From Chitinophagaceae bacterium (lineage in GTDB: Bacteria > Bacteroidota > Bacteroidia > Chitinophagales > Chitinophagaceae), in NCBI GenBank assembly GCA_025929635.1, contig JAICPX010000002.1:1-39817 (forward strand): a stretch of 39,817 nt of DNA, given 5' to 3'. Of this stretch, positions 10,542 to 20,271 are shown one piece after another (positions within the stretch are counted from its first letter, which is position 1; each line of letters starts with the position of its first letter). The notes below the pieces were generated by a model, which searched no databases, was not told where the DNA came from, and was given only the letters and a program-made list of their open reading frames with translations. A program made the translations under genes and the position numbers.

Positions 10542-11039
10542 ATGCATCCTCTTTTAAAACCTGAATTTGGTTTATTGATCTGGACACTTGTTGCATTCCT
10601 TGTTGTATTTTTTATTTTAAAGAAGTACGCGTGGCCTGCAATTATAAAAGGGTTAAAAGACCGTGAGCATTCCATTGCCGATGCATTGTCAACGGCTGAA
10701 AAAGTAAAAGCAGAAATGGCACAAATGAAAAGTGAACATGAAGCATTACTTGCACAGGCCCGCGAAGAAAGGGCGCATATCCTGAAAGAAGCCAGGGAAA
10801 CAAAAGAGAAGATCATTAATGAATCAAAAGAAACAGCCAAGGCAGAAGCATCGAAGATCATAGCCGAAACGCAGGCCGCTATCGAAGCACAAAAGATGGC
10901 AGCTGTGATAGATGTAAAAAACCAGGTAGGAAAAATGGTGATCGAGATATCAGAACAGATATTAAGAAGAGAATTGAACAATAAGGCTGACCAGGAAGCG
11001 CATATCAAGGGATTGGTGAATGAAGTTAAATTGAATTAA
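10542..11039 (+). CDS. atpF: F0F1 ATP synthase subunit b
   Basis: 165 aa, N-terminal TM followed by a long charged helix; position between atpE and atpH. Confidence 0.93.
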   Translation: MHPLLKPEFGLLIWTLVAFLVVFFILKKYAWPAIIKGLKDREHSIADALSTAEKVKAEMAQMKSEHEALLAQAREERAHILKEARETKEKIINESKETAKAEASKIIAETQAAIEAQKMAAVIDVKNQVGKMVIEISEQILRRELNNKADQEAHIKGLVNEVKLN

Positions 11040-11106
11040 GAAACAAGACACAAGGCTCAGGTCAAAACGCCATTCTTGTACCCTGGGGCTTGAACCTTTA
11101 TAAATT

Positions 11107-11670
11107 ATGTCCAACGTAAGATTAGCCACACGTTACGCCAAATCATTACTGGGACTTGCTATTGAAAGAGGTGAGTTGGAAAAAGCATTTACCGATATGC
11201 AATGGCTGCAATCAGTTTGCAAAAGCAACCGTGATTTTATCGGTATGCTTCGCAGCCCGGTTATTAAGTCCGATACAAAGGGCAAGATCGTGAAAGCTGT
11301 AGCCAGGGATAATATTGGCCAGTTGACAAATTCTTTCATCCAGTTATTGATCAATAAAGGAAGAGAAAGTGCGTTACCGGAGATTGCAACCTCTTTTATT
11401 CAGCAATACAAAGAGGTTAAAAAGATCTACACGGTAAAACTTACAACGGCCGCCCCTCTTGGTGAGGGTTTAAAAAAATCAATTGTTGATCATATAAAAT
11501 CAACAACTGAAATGCAGAATATAGAATTGGAGGCTGCGGTTAATGAGAATATAATCGGTGGTTTTGTTATTCAAACTGGGGACAAGCTTGTTGACGCAAG
11601 TATTGCTTACGATCTGAAAGAGATAGCAAGACAGTTTGAGAACAATGATTTTATTTATAAGGTGAGATGA
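11107..11670 (+). CDS. atpH: F0F1 ATP synthase subunit delta
   Basis: 187 aa; RLATRYAKSLLGLAIERG N-terminus and IGGFVIQTGDKLVDASIAYDL C-terminal motif. Confidence 0.93.
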   Translation: MSNVRLATRYAKSLLGLAIERGELEKAFTDMQWLQSVCKSNRDFIGMLRSPVIKSDTKGKIVKAVARDNIGQLTNSFIQLLINKGRESALPEIATSFIQQYKEVKKIYTVKLTTAAPLGEGLKKSIVDHIKSTTEMQNIELEAAVNENIIGGFVIQTGDKLVDASIAYDLKEIARQFENNDFIYKVR

Positions 11671-11738
11671 ACCAGGATTTGCTGGATTGATTGGATTTGG
11701 GATGAAATGGTGATAAGAATTACTGAACGTAGAAGAGT

Positions 11739-11859
11739 GCCCCAAAGGGGCTCCTTCGGGGCGACCTTTCGACAAGTTCAGTGTAAACTGCGACGCGATG
11801 TCAATAAGGGAAGGGGACGCTGAACACTTCGCTACGCTCGGCGCAGGCTGTGCGTCGCA
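11739..11859. repeat. GC-rich intergenic palindromic insert in the atpH-atpA gap
   Basis: Perfect palindrome gccccaaaggggc (11739-11751); tgcgacgc (11789-11796) pairs with gcgtcgca (11852-11859); contains the segment cgacctttcgacaagttcagtgt. Confidence 0.6.
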
Positions 11860-11965
11860 AGAGAAGATTAGAGTAGCAATGCAGTCGGGCTCATAAAATA
11901 AAAATTAAAACAACTGAGGAGATTTTGCTTCGGATAAACCTCGCAATTCGCCTCGCAAGTAGATT

Positions 11966-13549
11966 ATGGTACAGATTAAACCGGAAGAAATCAGTGCGAT
12001 ACTGCGCCAGCAGTTAAGCAACTTTAACGCCAGCGCCGATCTTGAAGAGATCGGAACCGTGTTGCAGGTGGGTGATGGTATTGCCCGCGTATACGGATTG
12101 GGCAATGTTCGTTATGGTGAACTCGTGGAATTTGAAAACGGTGTTCGCGCAATTGCATTGAACCTTGAAGAAGATAATGTAGGTGTTGTATTGATGGGTG
12201 AGACCGGGGGAATCCAGGAAGGTTCTAAAGTTCGTCGTACTGGACAGATCGCTTCAATCAAAGTTGGTGAAGGAATGGTTGGCCGCGTTGTGAATACGTT
12301 GGGTGAACCGATCGATGGTCGCGGACCGATATCTGGTGAGCGATATGAAATGCCATTGGAGAGAAAAGCTCCTGGTGTAATTTTTCGTGAGCCGGTGAAA
12401 GAGCCGTTACAAACAGGTATTAAGGCGATCGATGCGATGATCCCTATTGGTCGCGGTCAACGTGAGCTGGTAATTGGTGATCGCCAAACGGGTAAGACTG
12501 CGATCTGTATTGATACTATCATCAACCAGAAAGAATTTTTTGACGCAGGTAAACCTGTGTATTGTATTTATGTTGCGATCGGTCAGAAAGCTTCAACGAT
12601 TGCAGGTGTGATGAAAACTTTGCAGGATGCCGGCGCCATGCAATACACGATCATTGTTGCTGCTTCTGCAAGTGATCCCGCTCCGCTACAGTTCTACGCT
12701 CCATTTGCCGGTGCTGCTATTGGTGAATACTTCCGCGATACGGGCCGTCCTGCATTGATCATTTATGATGATCTCTCAAAACAAGCTGTTGCTTATCGCG
12801 AAGTGTCATTGTTGCTTCGTCGTCCGCCGGGTCGCGAAGCTTATCCGGGTGATGTATTCTACCTGCATAGTCGTTTATTGGAAAGAGCTGCAAAAATTAT
12901 TACCGATGACAATGTCGCAAGACAGATGAACGATGTGCCCGATACGATCAGGCACCTGGTAAAAGGGGGAGGTTCATTAACCGCTTTACCGATCATCGAA
13001 ACACAAGCGGGTGATGTATCCGCATATATTCCGACAAACGTAATTTCAATTACTGACGGGCAGATCTTTCTTGAAACAAACCTGTTCAATGCCGGTATTC
13101 GCCCTGCGATCAACGTAGGTATTTCAGTAAGCCGGGTGGGTGGTAATGCACAGATCAAATCAATGAAGAAAGTGGCAGGTACATTGAAACTTGACCAGGC
13201 GCTGTACCGTGAGATGGAAGCTTTTTCAAAATTTGGCGGTGATCTTGATGCTGCTACCAAGAATGTATTGGATAAAGGAGCAAGAAACGTTGAGATCCTT
13301 AAGCAACCACAATACACTCCTTTTTCCGTCGAGAAGCAAGTTGCGATCATCTACCTTGGTACAAATGGATTGATTAAAGATGTGCCGGTTGCTAAGGTGA
13401 GGGAATTCGAAGATCACTTCCTGATGGAAATGGATAACAAATACCCTGAAGTGTTGGCTGAATTTAAAAAGGGTAATTTGCCGGAAGAAGGAATTAAGAA
13501 GATGGTAGAGATGGCGAATCAGTTGATTCCACAATATAAGGTCAGGTAA
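11966..13549 (+). CDS. atpA: F0F1 ATP synthase subunit alpha
   Basis: 527 aa; [19 protein letters not shown]-loop, [24 protein letters not shown] signature. Confidence 0.98.
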   Translation: MVQIKPEEISAILRQQLSNFNASADLEEIGTVLQVGDGIARVYGLGNVRYGELVEFENGVRAIALNLEEDNVGVVLMGETGGIQEGSKVRRTGQIASIKVGEGMVGRVVNTLGEPIDGRGPISGERYEMPLERKAPGVIFREPVKEPLQTGIKAIDAMIPIGRGQRELVIGDRQTGKTAICIDTIINQKEFFDAGKPVYCIYVAIGQKASTIAGVMKTLQDAGAMQYTIIVAASASDPAPLQFYAPFAGAAIGEYFRDTGRPALIIYDDLSKQAVAYREVSLLLRRPPGREAYPGDVFYLHSRLLERAAKIITDDNVARQMNDVPDTIRHLVKGGGSLTALPIIETQAGDVSAYIPTNVISITDGQIFLETNLFNAGIRPAINVGISVSRVGGNAQIKSMKKVAGTLKLDQALYREMEAFSKFGGDLDAATKNVLDKGARNVEILKQPQYTPFSVEKQVAIIYLGTNGLIKDVPVAKVREFEDHFLMEMDNKYPEVLAEFKKGNLPEEGIKKMVEMANQLIPQYKVR

Positions 13550-13568
13550 TTAATATTCTTTCTATGAG

Positions 13569-13597
13569 AGGCAGCCGGATGGTTGCCTTTTTTTTTG
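13569..13597 (+). terminator. Rho-independent terminator after atpA
   Basis: aggcagcc-ggat-ggttgcct hairpin followed by a long T-tract. Confidence 0.8.
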
Positions 13598-13608
13598 TCT
13601 AAAATAAA

Positions 13609-13640
13609 TTTGGTTTATACTATAAACTACTTTACATTTG
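13609..13640 (+). promoter_or_regulatory. Bacteroidota sigma(ABfr)-type promoter
   Basis: TTTG (13609-13612), 20-bp spacer, TACATTTG (13633-13640), upstream of the TonB receptor. Confidence 0.7.
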
Positions 13641-13664
13641 TCGTCCTAAAGAGAAAAATTGATC

Positions 13665-15923
13665 ATGAGAACACTTGCCAAAACCTTATTTCTGACCCTG
13701 TTTACCGGGATCTCAGGCCTAGTTTGGGCGCAAACAACAATCACCGGAAAAGTAACCGATAAGAAAAACCCATTGCCGCTTGTCAGCATTGTATTAAAAG
13801 ACACTTATGATGGGGCAACATCTGATTCATCAGGGAACTATTCATTCCGGACAAGTGAAAAAGGAGAATACTTGCTGATTGCAACATCGGTCGGTTATCG
13901 GCCATTTGAACAAAAGATAACGCTCGACGGCAAAGGAACATTAACGATAGATATTGTATTGAAAGAAGAAGTAACAGAATTATCGGCAGTGGTTATTAGT
14001 GCAGGGACCTTTGAAGCGAGTGACAGGAAAAGAGCAGCTGCTGTATTAGATCCGATCGATATCGTAACAACAGCAAGCGCCAATGGTGATATAACCGGTG
14101 CTTTAAAAACTCTGCCGGGTGCCCAACAAGTGGGGGAAACAGAAGGATTATTTGTTCGCGGAGGGACTGCAGGAGAAACAAAAATTTTTATTGATGGTAC
14201 GTTGGTAAATAATTTCTTCCAGGGAAGTGCCCCAAATATTGCCGGTTATGGAAGATTCTCGCCGTTTCTTTTTAAAGGAACCGTTTTCAGCACGGGTGGT
14301 TATTCGGCATTGTATGGGCAGGCCCTATCTTCTGCATTGGTCCTCGAATCGATCGATCTCCCGGAGAGAACTTCTGCAAGTCTTGGATTATCTGTTATTG
14401 GCGTGAATGGCGGCTACCAGGCATTGTCAAAAAATAAAAAGTTTTCGTGGGGCGGAGCTTATAGTTACATGAATCTTGCCCCTGCTTTTGCTATCATAAA
14501 ACAAAAACAGGATTATGCCCGGATGCCCGAAATTCAAAATGGAGATATCAACTTTCGCATTAAGACTTCGGCCAAAGGAATGATCAAGTATTATGCATAC
14601 TTTGCCAGGAACCGGTTTGATTTTACAGTAAACAGCATTGATTCACCTGGCTACCTCGATCGCTTTGCGCTCAAGAACTTCAACATGTATCACAATCTTT
14701 CGTGGAAAGAAAGCATTGGCAAAATGTGGAAGTTAAATATGGGATTCTCTTATACCAATAATGCCGATGATATCCGTTCGGGAATGAAGGATGGAAATAA
14801 GAATGATGTTCTGTTAAATGGGCTTGAGTTCAAAAAGTTTGATCTTGATCTTGATGCCAACTATTTTAATGCGAAACTTGTTTTTGAAAGAAGGTTAAGA
14901 GGATTGTCTGCCATTCGTTTTGGCGGTGAATACAACTACAGCGATGAAAAATCTCTTTTTACAATTTATAACGGTCAGAAGTTTCCTGACAGGTTAAGAG
15001 AAAATGTCAAATCGGTTTTTGCAGAAAGTGATATTTATATCACAAATGCACTTGCGGCAAAAATTGGAACCCGGTTTGAACAATCATCCCTGCCTGACAA
15101 AACAAATATTGCACCGCGACTTTCGTTGGCGTATAAATTAAGCAAGCGGTCCCAGGCGTCGCTGGCTTACGGGATATTTTATCAAAATCCTGAAAGAAGA
15201 TATTTGCCATCACCCAATGAGCTGGACTTCATGAAAGCAACACATTACATTGCCCAATACATGACGGTTTCAAGTGTAAGAACTTTTCGCGCCGAGATCT
15301 TCTACAAAAAGTATGATGGTCTTATTAAAACCGGATTTGCCGGTGGAAGAGAGGGTGTAGCCGTCAATAACAACGGTTTTGGAGACGCCAAAGGCTTTGA
15401 ATTTTTCTGGAGGGATAAAAAGACGATCAAGAATGTGGATTACTGGATATCGTATTCATTTCTTGACACGAAAAGAGATTTTCTGAATTTTCCCGGTGCG
15501 ATCACCCCAAATTTTGCAGCAAAGCATACGGCATCATTTGTGGTAAAGAAGTTTGTCCAGACCTGGAAAATGCAATTTAACGGCGCGTATAATTATGCAA
15601 GTGGCCGTCCCTATTATGACATCAGGTTTGATGGAACTAAGTACTATTTTGCCGACAGGGGTATGGTACAGGATTATCACAATGTTAGTGTTGCATTTAA
15701 TTACCTGCCTTCTATTGGCAAGCAGAATTCAAAAAACTTTGCGGTCTACGTTCTTTCTATCAGCAATGCATTAAACATAAAGCAGGTTTACGGCTATCAA
15801 TATTCCTATAACGGGTTAAGAAAAGAACAGATTGTGCCACCTTCAAGGGTCTTCGTTTATATCGGTGCATTCTTCAGCTTTGGTATTGACAGGTCGCAGG
15901 ATGCCATTGATCGCTTATTTTAA
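13665..15923 (+). CDS. TonB-dependent receptor with N-terminal carboxypeptidase-regulatory-like domain
   Basis: TITGKVTDKKNPLPLVSIVLKDTYDGATSDSSGNYSF domain followed by plug (LKTLPGAQQVGETEGLFVRGGTAGETKIFIDG) and barrel. ORF-track start is a TTG; ATG at 13665. Confidence 0.92.
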   Translation: MRTLAKTLFLTLFTGISGLVWAQTTITGKVTDKKNPLPLVSIVLKDTYDGATSDSSGNYSFRTSEKGEYLLIATSVGYRPFEQKITLDGKGTLTIDIVLKEEVTELSAVVISAGTFEASDRKRAAAVLDPIDIVTTASANGDITGALKTLPGAQQVGETEGLFVRGGTAGETKIFIDGTLVNNFFQGSAPNIAGYGRFSPFLFKGTVFSTGGYSALYGQALSSALVLESIDLPERTSASLGLSVIGVNGGYQALSKNKKFSWGGAYSYMNLAPAFAIIKQKQDYARMPEIQNGDINFRIKTSAKGMIKYYAYFARNRFDFTVNSIDSPGYLDRFALKNFNMYHNLSWKESIGKMWKLNMGFSYTNNADDIRSGMKDGNKNDVLLNGLEFKKFDLDLDANYFNAKLVFERRLRGLSAIRFGGEYNYSDEKSLFTIYNGQKFPDRLRENVKSVFAESDIYITNALAAKIGTRFEQSSLPDKTNIAPRLSLAYKLSKRSQASLAYGIFYQNPERRYLPSPNELDFMKATHYIAQYMTVSSVRTFRAEIFYKKYDGLIKTGFAGGREGVAVNNNGFGDAKGFEFFWRDKKTIKNVDYWISYSFLDTKRDFLNFPGAITPNFAAKHTASFVVKKFVQTWKMQFNGAYNYASGRPYYDIRFDGTKYYFADRGMVQDYHNVSVAFNYLPSIGKQNSKNFAVYVLSISNALNIKQVYGYQYSYNGLRKEQIVPPSRVFVYIGAFFSFGIDRSQDAIDRLF

Positions 15924-15950
15924 AATCATTAAAAACTCAAAATATACACA

Positions 15951-16616
15951 ATGAAAAAGACAATTTTTATTTTATCAGCAATACTTATCGCTGGTTTTTC
16001 ATTTGGACAAATGCCGGAAAAATTTGTGAAAGCAATGGAACCTAAAATGGCAGCTATTGATACAACGATGACCGTGCAAGGCCTGACTGACCTGGCCAAT
16101 TCATTTGAAAGGATCGCCGACGCTGAGAAAAACCAATGGCTTGCTTATTATTATGCTGCATTTTGTAATGCAAGCGCAGGATTGATGGTTGCAAGCGGCG
16201 GAGATATGATGGCATCAAAAGCCGATAAAACAGATCCTTATGCTGACAAGGCAGAAAAGCAATTAAGCAAAGCTGAAGAGTTAATGAAAGACAACTCTGA
16301 AGTTTTTGTTGTTAAGAAAATGATTGCCACATTAAGAATGATCGGGGATCCTATGAACAGGTATATGACGTATGGTCCTGAAGCAGCGCAGGCATTGGAA
16401 ACAGCAAAAAAATTAGATGCAAATAACCCGAGAGTTTATTTGCTCGAGGCGCAGGATAAATATTATACTCCCGAACAATTTGGTGGCAATAAAGATGAAG
16501 CAAAAGTATTGTTCGAAAAATCCAAACAACTTTTTGAAACCTTTAAGCCCGCGACCAATATTCATCCTAATTGGGGAAGAGGAACGGTTACTTATTTCTT
16601 GTCTCAATATAAATAA
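15951..16616 (+). CDS. Secreted/periplasmic hypothetical protein, TPR-like
   Basis: 221 aa; signal peptide MKKTIFILSAILIAGFSFGQ; helical repeats; 27 bp downstream of the TonB gene. Confidence 0.75.
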   Translation: MKKTIFILSAILIAGFSFGQMPEKFVKAMEPKMAAIDTTMTVQGLTDLANSFERIADAEKNQWLAYYYAAFCNASAGLMVASGGDMMASKADKTDPYADKAEKQLSKAEELMKDNSEVFVVKKMIATLRMIGDPMNRYMTYGPEAAQALETAKKLDANNPRVYLLEAQDKYYTPEQFGGNKDEAKVLFEKSKQLFETFKPATNIHPNWGRGTVTYFLSQYK

Positions 16617-16631
16617 GATCTGTTTTAAAGA

Positions 16632-16656
16632 AATGCCCTGCAACATGCGGGGCATT
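16632..16656 (+). terminator. Hairpin, probable terminator
   Basis: aatgccctgc-aacat-gcggggcatt, 9/10 stem; weak T-rich tail. Confidence 0.55.
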
Positions 16657-16673
16657 CGGTTTTCATTTTCTAA

Positions 16674-17273
16674 ATGAATAATATGGAAGACAACCAGAAA
16701 TTTTCAGCAGAACAAAGCCTGCAGGTCATTCAATCAATGATCCAAAAAGTGAAAGAGGAGGTAGCCAATAATTCCTTTTATTTCCTGCTTTGGGGCTGGC
16801 TGGTATTCATAGCCGCGGTCTTGAATTTTGTGCTGATAAAATTTACGGAGTTCAGCCACCCCTATCTTGTCTGGAATCTGATGTGGGTGGGTGTAGTGAT
16901 GAGTATCATTAAAGGTATAAATGAGTCAAAAAAAGAAAAAGTAAAAACCTATATCGGGGAAACCATGCGGTATTTCGGTATCAGCACGGCAATCATATAT
17001 TGTGGCCTTCCATTTATTTTTGGTAGTTACAATCTCTGGCAATATTCCTTCCCCTTCTATATACTTATTTATACGGCAGCATGTTTTTTTATGGGATCGA
17101 TCATGCAATTTCCCATTTTAAAATGGTTGGGGCTTTTATGCTTACCGATCATGATAATTTCTGTTTTTATTGGGTTTGAATGGCAACTACTGCTGATGGC
17201 TTTAGCTATTTTAATTGCATACATCATCCCGGGGTATATCCTGAGCGCCAGGGAAAAAACCAAAAACAAATAA
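16674..17273 (+). CDS. Integral membrane protein, unknown function (paralog of the next gene)
   Basis: 199 aa; several TM helices; N-terminus FSAEQSLQVIQSMIQKVKEEVANNSFYFLLWGWLVF resembles the next gene. Confidence 0.75.
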   Translation: MNNMEDNQKFSAEQSLQVIQSMIQKVKEEVANNSFYFLLWGWLVFIAAVLNFVLIKFTEFSHPYLVWNLMWVGVVMSIIKGINESKKEKVKTYIGETMRYFGISTAIIYCGLPFIFGSYNLWQYSFPFYILIYTAACFFMGSIMQFPILKWLGLLCLPIMIISVFIGFEWQLLLMALAILIAYIIPGYILSAREKTKNK

Positions 17274-17276
17274 TTT

Positions 17277-17948
17277 ATGGAGCAGGAAAAAACGTTATCT
17301 GAACAGGAAAGCCTGAGACTGATCACAATAATGATCAATAAGGCAAAAGAATCCTATCATGACACAGGGATTGGTGCCATTATGTGGGGAGCGGTCATTG
17401 CGGTATGTTCCCTGGTCCGGCTGTCAGAAGTGCAATTTGATTACAGGCTTCCGTTTGACATTTACCTGCTGACACTTGTTGCCATTATACCGCAAATATT
17501 CATTTCAATTAAAGAAAAGAGAGAAAGAAAAGTAAAGTCTTATGATGATGCTTATCTTGACTATATCTGGCTGGGCTTTGGCATTACGATTTTTCTCCTT
17601 ATTCATATTAGCAATAATATTTTTGGCGAATGGGGGTCCTGGTCAAATGAATACAGGAGTATCACAGGTAAAGAAGCGCCGATGCGCTTCAGTGAATTCG
17701 TTTCACCACTTTTCCTGATGCTTTATGGTTTGCCGACGTTTATCACCGGCGCAGCATGTAAGTTCAAGCCAATGCTTTGGGGCGGAATTTTTTGCTGGGT
17801 ATGCTGCGTAGTTACAGTATACACGACGATCAAAATAGATCTTTTGTTAACGGCCTTGTCAGCAATAACTGCCTGGTTCATCCCGGGGATATTAATGGAA
17901 GTTGAATATCGTAAATATAAAAAGGAGCAGGCATTATTGAATGTTTAA
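17277..17948 (+). CDS. Integral membrane protein, unknown function
   Basis: 223 aa; LSEQESLRLITIMINKAKESYHDTGIGAIMWGAVI aligns with the previous gene; 3 bp gap. Confidence 0.75.
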   Translation: MEQEKTLSEQESLRLITIMINKAKESYHDTGIGAIMWGAVIAVCSLVRLSEVQFDYRLPFDIYLLTLVAIIPQIFISIKEKRERKVKSYDDAYLDYIWLGFGITIFLLIHISNNIFGEWGSWSNEYRSITGKEAPMRFSEFVSPLFLMLYGLPTFITGAACKFKPMLWGGIFCWVCCVVTVYTTIKIDLLLTALSAITAWFIPGILMEVEYRKYKKEQALLNV

Positions 17949-18231
17949 AGATCTTGATCCCATATTACATTCTCAATTGCGCCTTGCGGTGATGTCAGTT
18001 CTTATCAGTGTAAAAGATGCAGAATTTACTTTTTTAAAGGAAAAAACCAATGCCACTGCCGGTAACCTGAGTGTTCAGATCCAAAAACTGAAAGAAGCAG
18101 GGTATATCGATGTGATAAAACAATTCAAAGACAATTACCCGCAAACAATTTGTAAGATCACTGCAACGGGTATTGGCGCTTTCGAAGAATATGTAAAGAA
18201 CCTGCAGGTTTATCTGACCCAGCCAAAATAA
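17941..18231 (+). CDS. Winged-helix transcriptional regulator (HTH_34/MarR-like)
   Basis: 96 aa; LHSQLRLAVMSVLISVKDAEFTFLKEKTNATAGNLSVQIQKLKEAGYI helix-turn-helix; overlaps the upstream CDS by 8 bp. Confidence 0.85.
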   Translation: MFKDLDPILHSQLRLAVMSVLISVKDAEFTFLKEKTNATAGNLSVQIQKLKEAGYIDVIKQFKDNYPQTICKITATGIGAFEEYVKNLQVYLTQPK

Positions 18232-18285
18232 AAAGGCCCTTTAGACAAAGGGCCCGTCTCCGTTGATACTCTAAGTGTATGAAAA
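18230..18285 (-). terminator. 56-bp duplicated element containing a rho-independent terminator (copy 1)
   Basis: aaaaaggccctttagacaaagggcccgtctccgttgatactctaagtgtatgaaaa; on the minus strand GGCCCTTT-gtct-AAAGGGCC-TTTTT. 55/56 identical to 21125-21180. Confidence 0.85.
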
Positions 18286-18375
18286 GTTATAGGGTTAAAC
18301 TATTCATTTAATCTTAAAGCTGAGTATCGGGAGAACCTGTTCGTTAGTAAATGGTAGCATTTTTATCAAAACCGC

Positions 18376-19992
18376 CTATTGCTTAATGAATTTTTTTGTC
18401 TGGATATCTGCGCCATTGGTTACTTCAATGGTGTACATGCTTGTTTGCATGTTTGCAGCCAATGGAAAACTGATCATATTATCTCCTTTAAAGCTGTTTA
18501 TCCTGTTATGAATGATCACTTTCCCTGTCATATCGTATATTCTTACATCGATCGTTTTATCTGCTCCGGCTGCATAATTAAAGGTTAACTGATCACTTAC
18601 GGGATTGCCAATGATCTTAAGATTATTGCCGGTAGTGGGCTTATTTTGAAAAGTGAGTATCCTTGAATAGCTTATTTCATTTGTTTTGCTGGTGATCCTG
18701 AGACGGTACATCACTTTTTCATAGGCCGGGATAGTCTCATAAAACATATAATCTTCAACTCCCTTACTCTCACTTGTGAATACCAGGGCAACGGTTTTAA
18801 ATTCTTTACCATCGTAGCTTCTTTCTATCTCAAACTGGTTGATCATTTCGTTATTGCCAACTTTCCATTGAAGCCTTGTTCTATTGTTGGCATCAATATT
18901 ACCCTGGAGGCTTATCAGGTTAACAGGTAAAACGGACCAATAGTTACCAATGGCAAGCGTGGTATCATAACAGTCAGAAGCAGACTTTATATCGATTATT
19001 ACGGCCACATCCCACGATGGCAATACAATATATTGCGAACCCGTAGGTGTGCTGGTAAATGTCCTTGAATCAATCAGCACATCATTTATATCAAATTGTA
19101 ATGCGATGCCGGCATCAGAATAAACGTTTACAACAACGGGCAGGGCAGCGGCCGGTGCCGACAGGATATTGTAAGTGAGCAGCGCTTTAGTAGGCTCCAT
19201 CGCATATTGAGAAATGATAGCCGATATTGATAATTGATTTCCGGGAGCAGACGAAAAAGAACCATTTGTTGAACCGGGAGTATGTTGTCCCGGCTGGTCA
19301 CTTTTTAACCATTCACCACACAGCCCATCAAAGCTCCGGTAATAGCCATTATTTGTACCTAAAGAGTTTGGAATAAATTCTATGTCGTTGTCGGGAATTG
19401 TATTAAAATTGATTGTAAAATCAGGAGCGCTGCCACTCATATCAACAGGCAGGTTAGGCATTGACTTTATGGTCCCAGGCAGTGTAGTTGTATTGATCCC
19501 ACCAACAACTCCATTCACCAGTATCCCATTTTTATACACAAAAACATGGTATACTCCGTCGCTGCCACCAACTATTCTTACCATGAAGTCATTAAGGTTT
19601 GCCGGAACTGCAACCTGAGTATAAGAAGCACCATTCCGTTGCCATTTTGAAATCGCGCCGCCGGCAGGAATTGAGTTCCAGCTAAAATCGGCATTTTGAT
19701 TTAACTGTAATTGTATATCAAAGGGATCTTGTGAAGCTCCAGCATAGTACCCATGGGCGGCCATGTTTGCGTTGGGAAGATCGAGAATATAAAAACCAGA
19801 ATTGACACCTTCCTCGTAATACGTTACAATCGTATAATTGTCCAGGTTTTCTACGCTATTGCTCTCATTATAGAGTTCAAAGAATTCATGATAGCCATTA
19901 CCGGGTTGCGGGTAAACTTCATTCAGCACGGCCTGCGATCTCGAAAGAAGTGAAATAGATACGAGTACGCTGATAAGTAGAATTTTCTTCAT
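18376..19992 (-). CDS. T9SS type A sorting-domain protein with N-terminal lamin-tail-like (LTD) domain
   Basis: 538 aa; signal peptide; VLNEVYPQPGNGYHEFFELYN LTD-like start; C-terminal NPVSDQLTFNYAAGADKTIDVRIYDMTGKVI...MYTIEVTNGADIQTKKFIKQ sorting domain. Confidence 0.85.
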   Translation of the reverse strand: MKKILLISVLVSISLLSRSQAVLNEVYPQPGNGYHEFFELYNESNSVENLDNYTIVTYYEEGVNSGFYILDLPNANMAAHGYYAGASQDPFDIQLQLNQNADFSWNSIPAGGAISKWQRNGASYTQVAVPANLNDFMVRIVGGSDGVYHVFVYKNGILVNGVVGGINTTTLPGTIKSMPNLPVDMSGSAPDFTINFNTIPDNDIEFIPNSLGTNNGYYRSFDGLCGEWLKSDQPGQHTPGSTNGSFSSAPGNQLSISAIISQYAMEPTKALLTYNILSAPAAALPVVVNVYSDAGIALQFDINDVLIDSRTFTSTPTGSQYIVLPSWDVAVIIDIKSASDCYDTTLAIGNYWSVLPVNLISLQGNIDANNRTRLQWKVGNNEMINQFEIERSYDGKEFKTVALVFTSESKGVEDYMFYETIPAYEKVMYRLRITSKTNEISYSRILTFQNKPTTGNNLKIIGNPVSDQLTFNYAAGADKTIDVRIYDMTGKVIIHNRINSFKGDNMISFPLAANMQTSMYTIEVTNGADIQTKKFIKQ

Positions 19993-20131
19993 TTTCTTAG
20001 GGTTGAATTAAAACGTTCTTGATTTTTTCTGCTGCTGAATACCGGTGATAACAGAGTTACAAGTTGAGAAGCGATATCAGTACGGATTATTCAGAAGCAG
20101 TTTTACCCGGATACTTGGTTTTTTTTCCACA

Positions 20132-20165
20132 CAAATCTACTATGGCATTCGGTCAAATACAAGCT
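20132..20165 (-). promoter_or_regulatory. Shared-type promoter for the 18376-19992 gene
   Basis: Minus strand AGCTTG (20165-20160), 20-bp spacer, TAGATTTGTGT (box 20139-20132). Confidence 0.7.
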
Positions 20166-20271
20166 TGTTTGAATGAAACTTTACGATGTCGCACATTTAC
20201 TAAAGCAATCTGCCTGCCGGTATTATAGCTCATCTCCGGGATCATAAAAAGGATAGTTTTTACCATGGAGT

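Noticed and set aside
10520-11008. 162-aa minus-strand ORF opposite atpF
   Set aside because: Ser/Ala-rich shadow of the Lys/Glu/Ala-rich subunit b coding sequence.
12859-13350. 163-aa minus-strand ORF opposite atpA
   Set aside because: Antisense to highly conserved atpA; codon-shadow artefact.
13567-13600. Truncated or missing atpG as pseudogene after atpA
   Set aside because: The region is only a terminator and promoter; no residual gamma-subunit coding sequence is visible.
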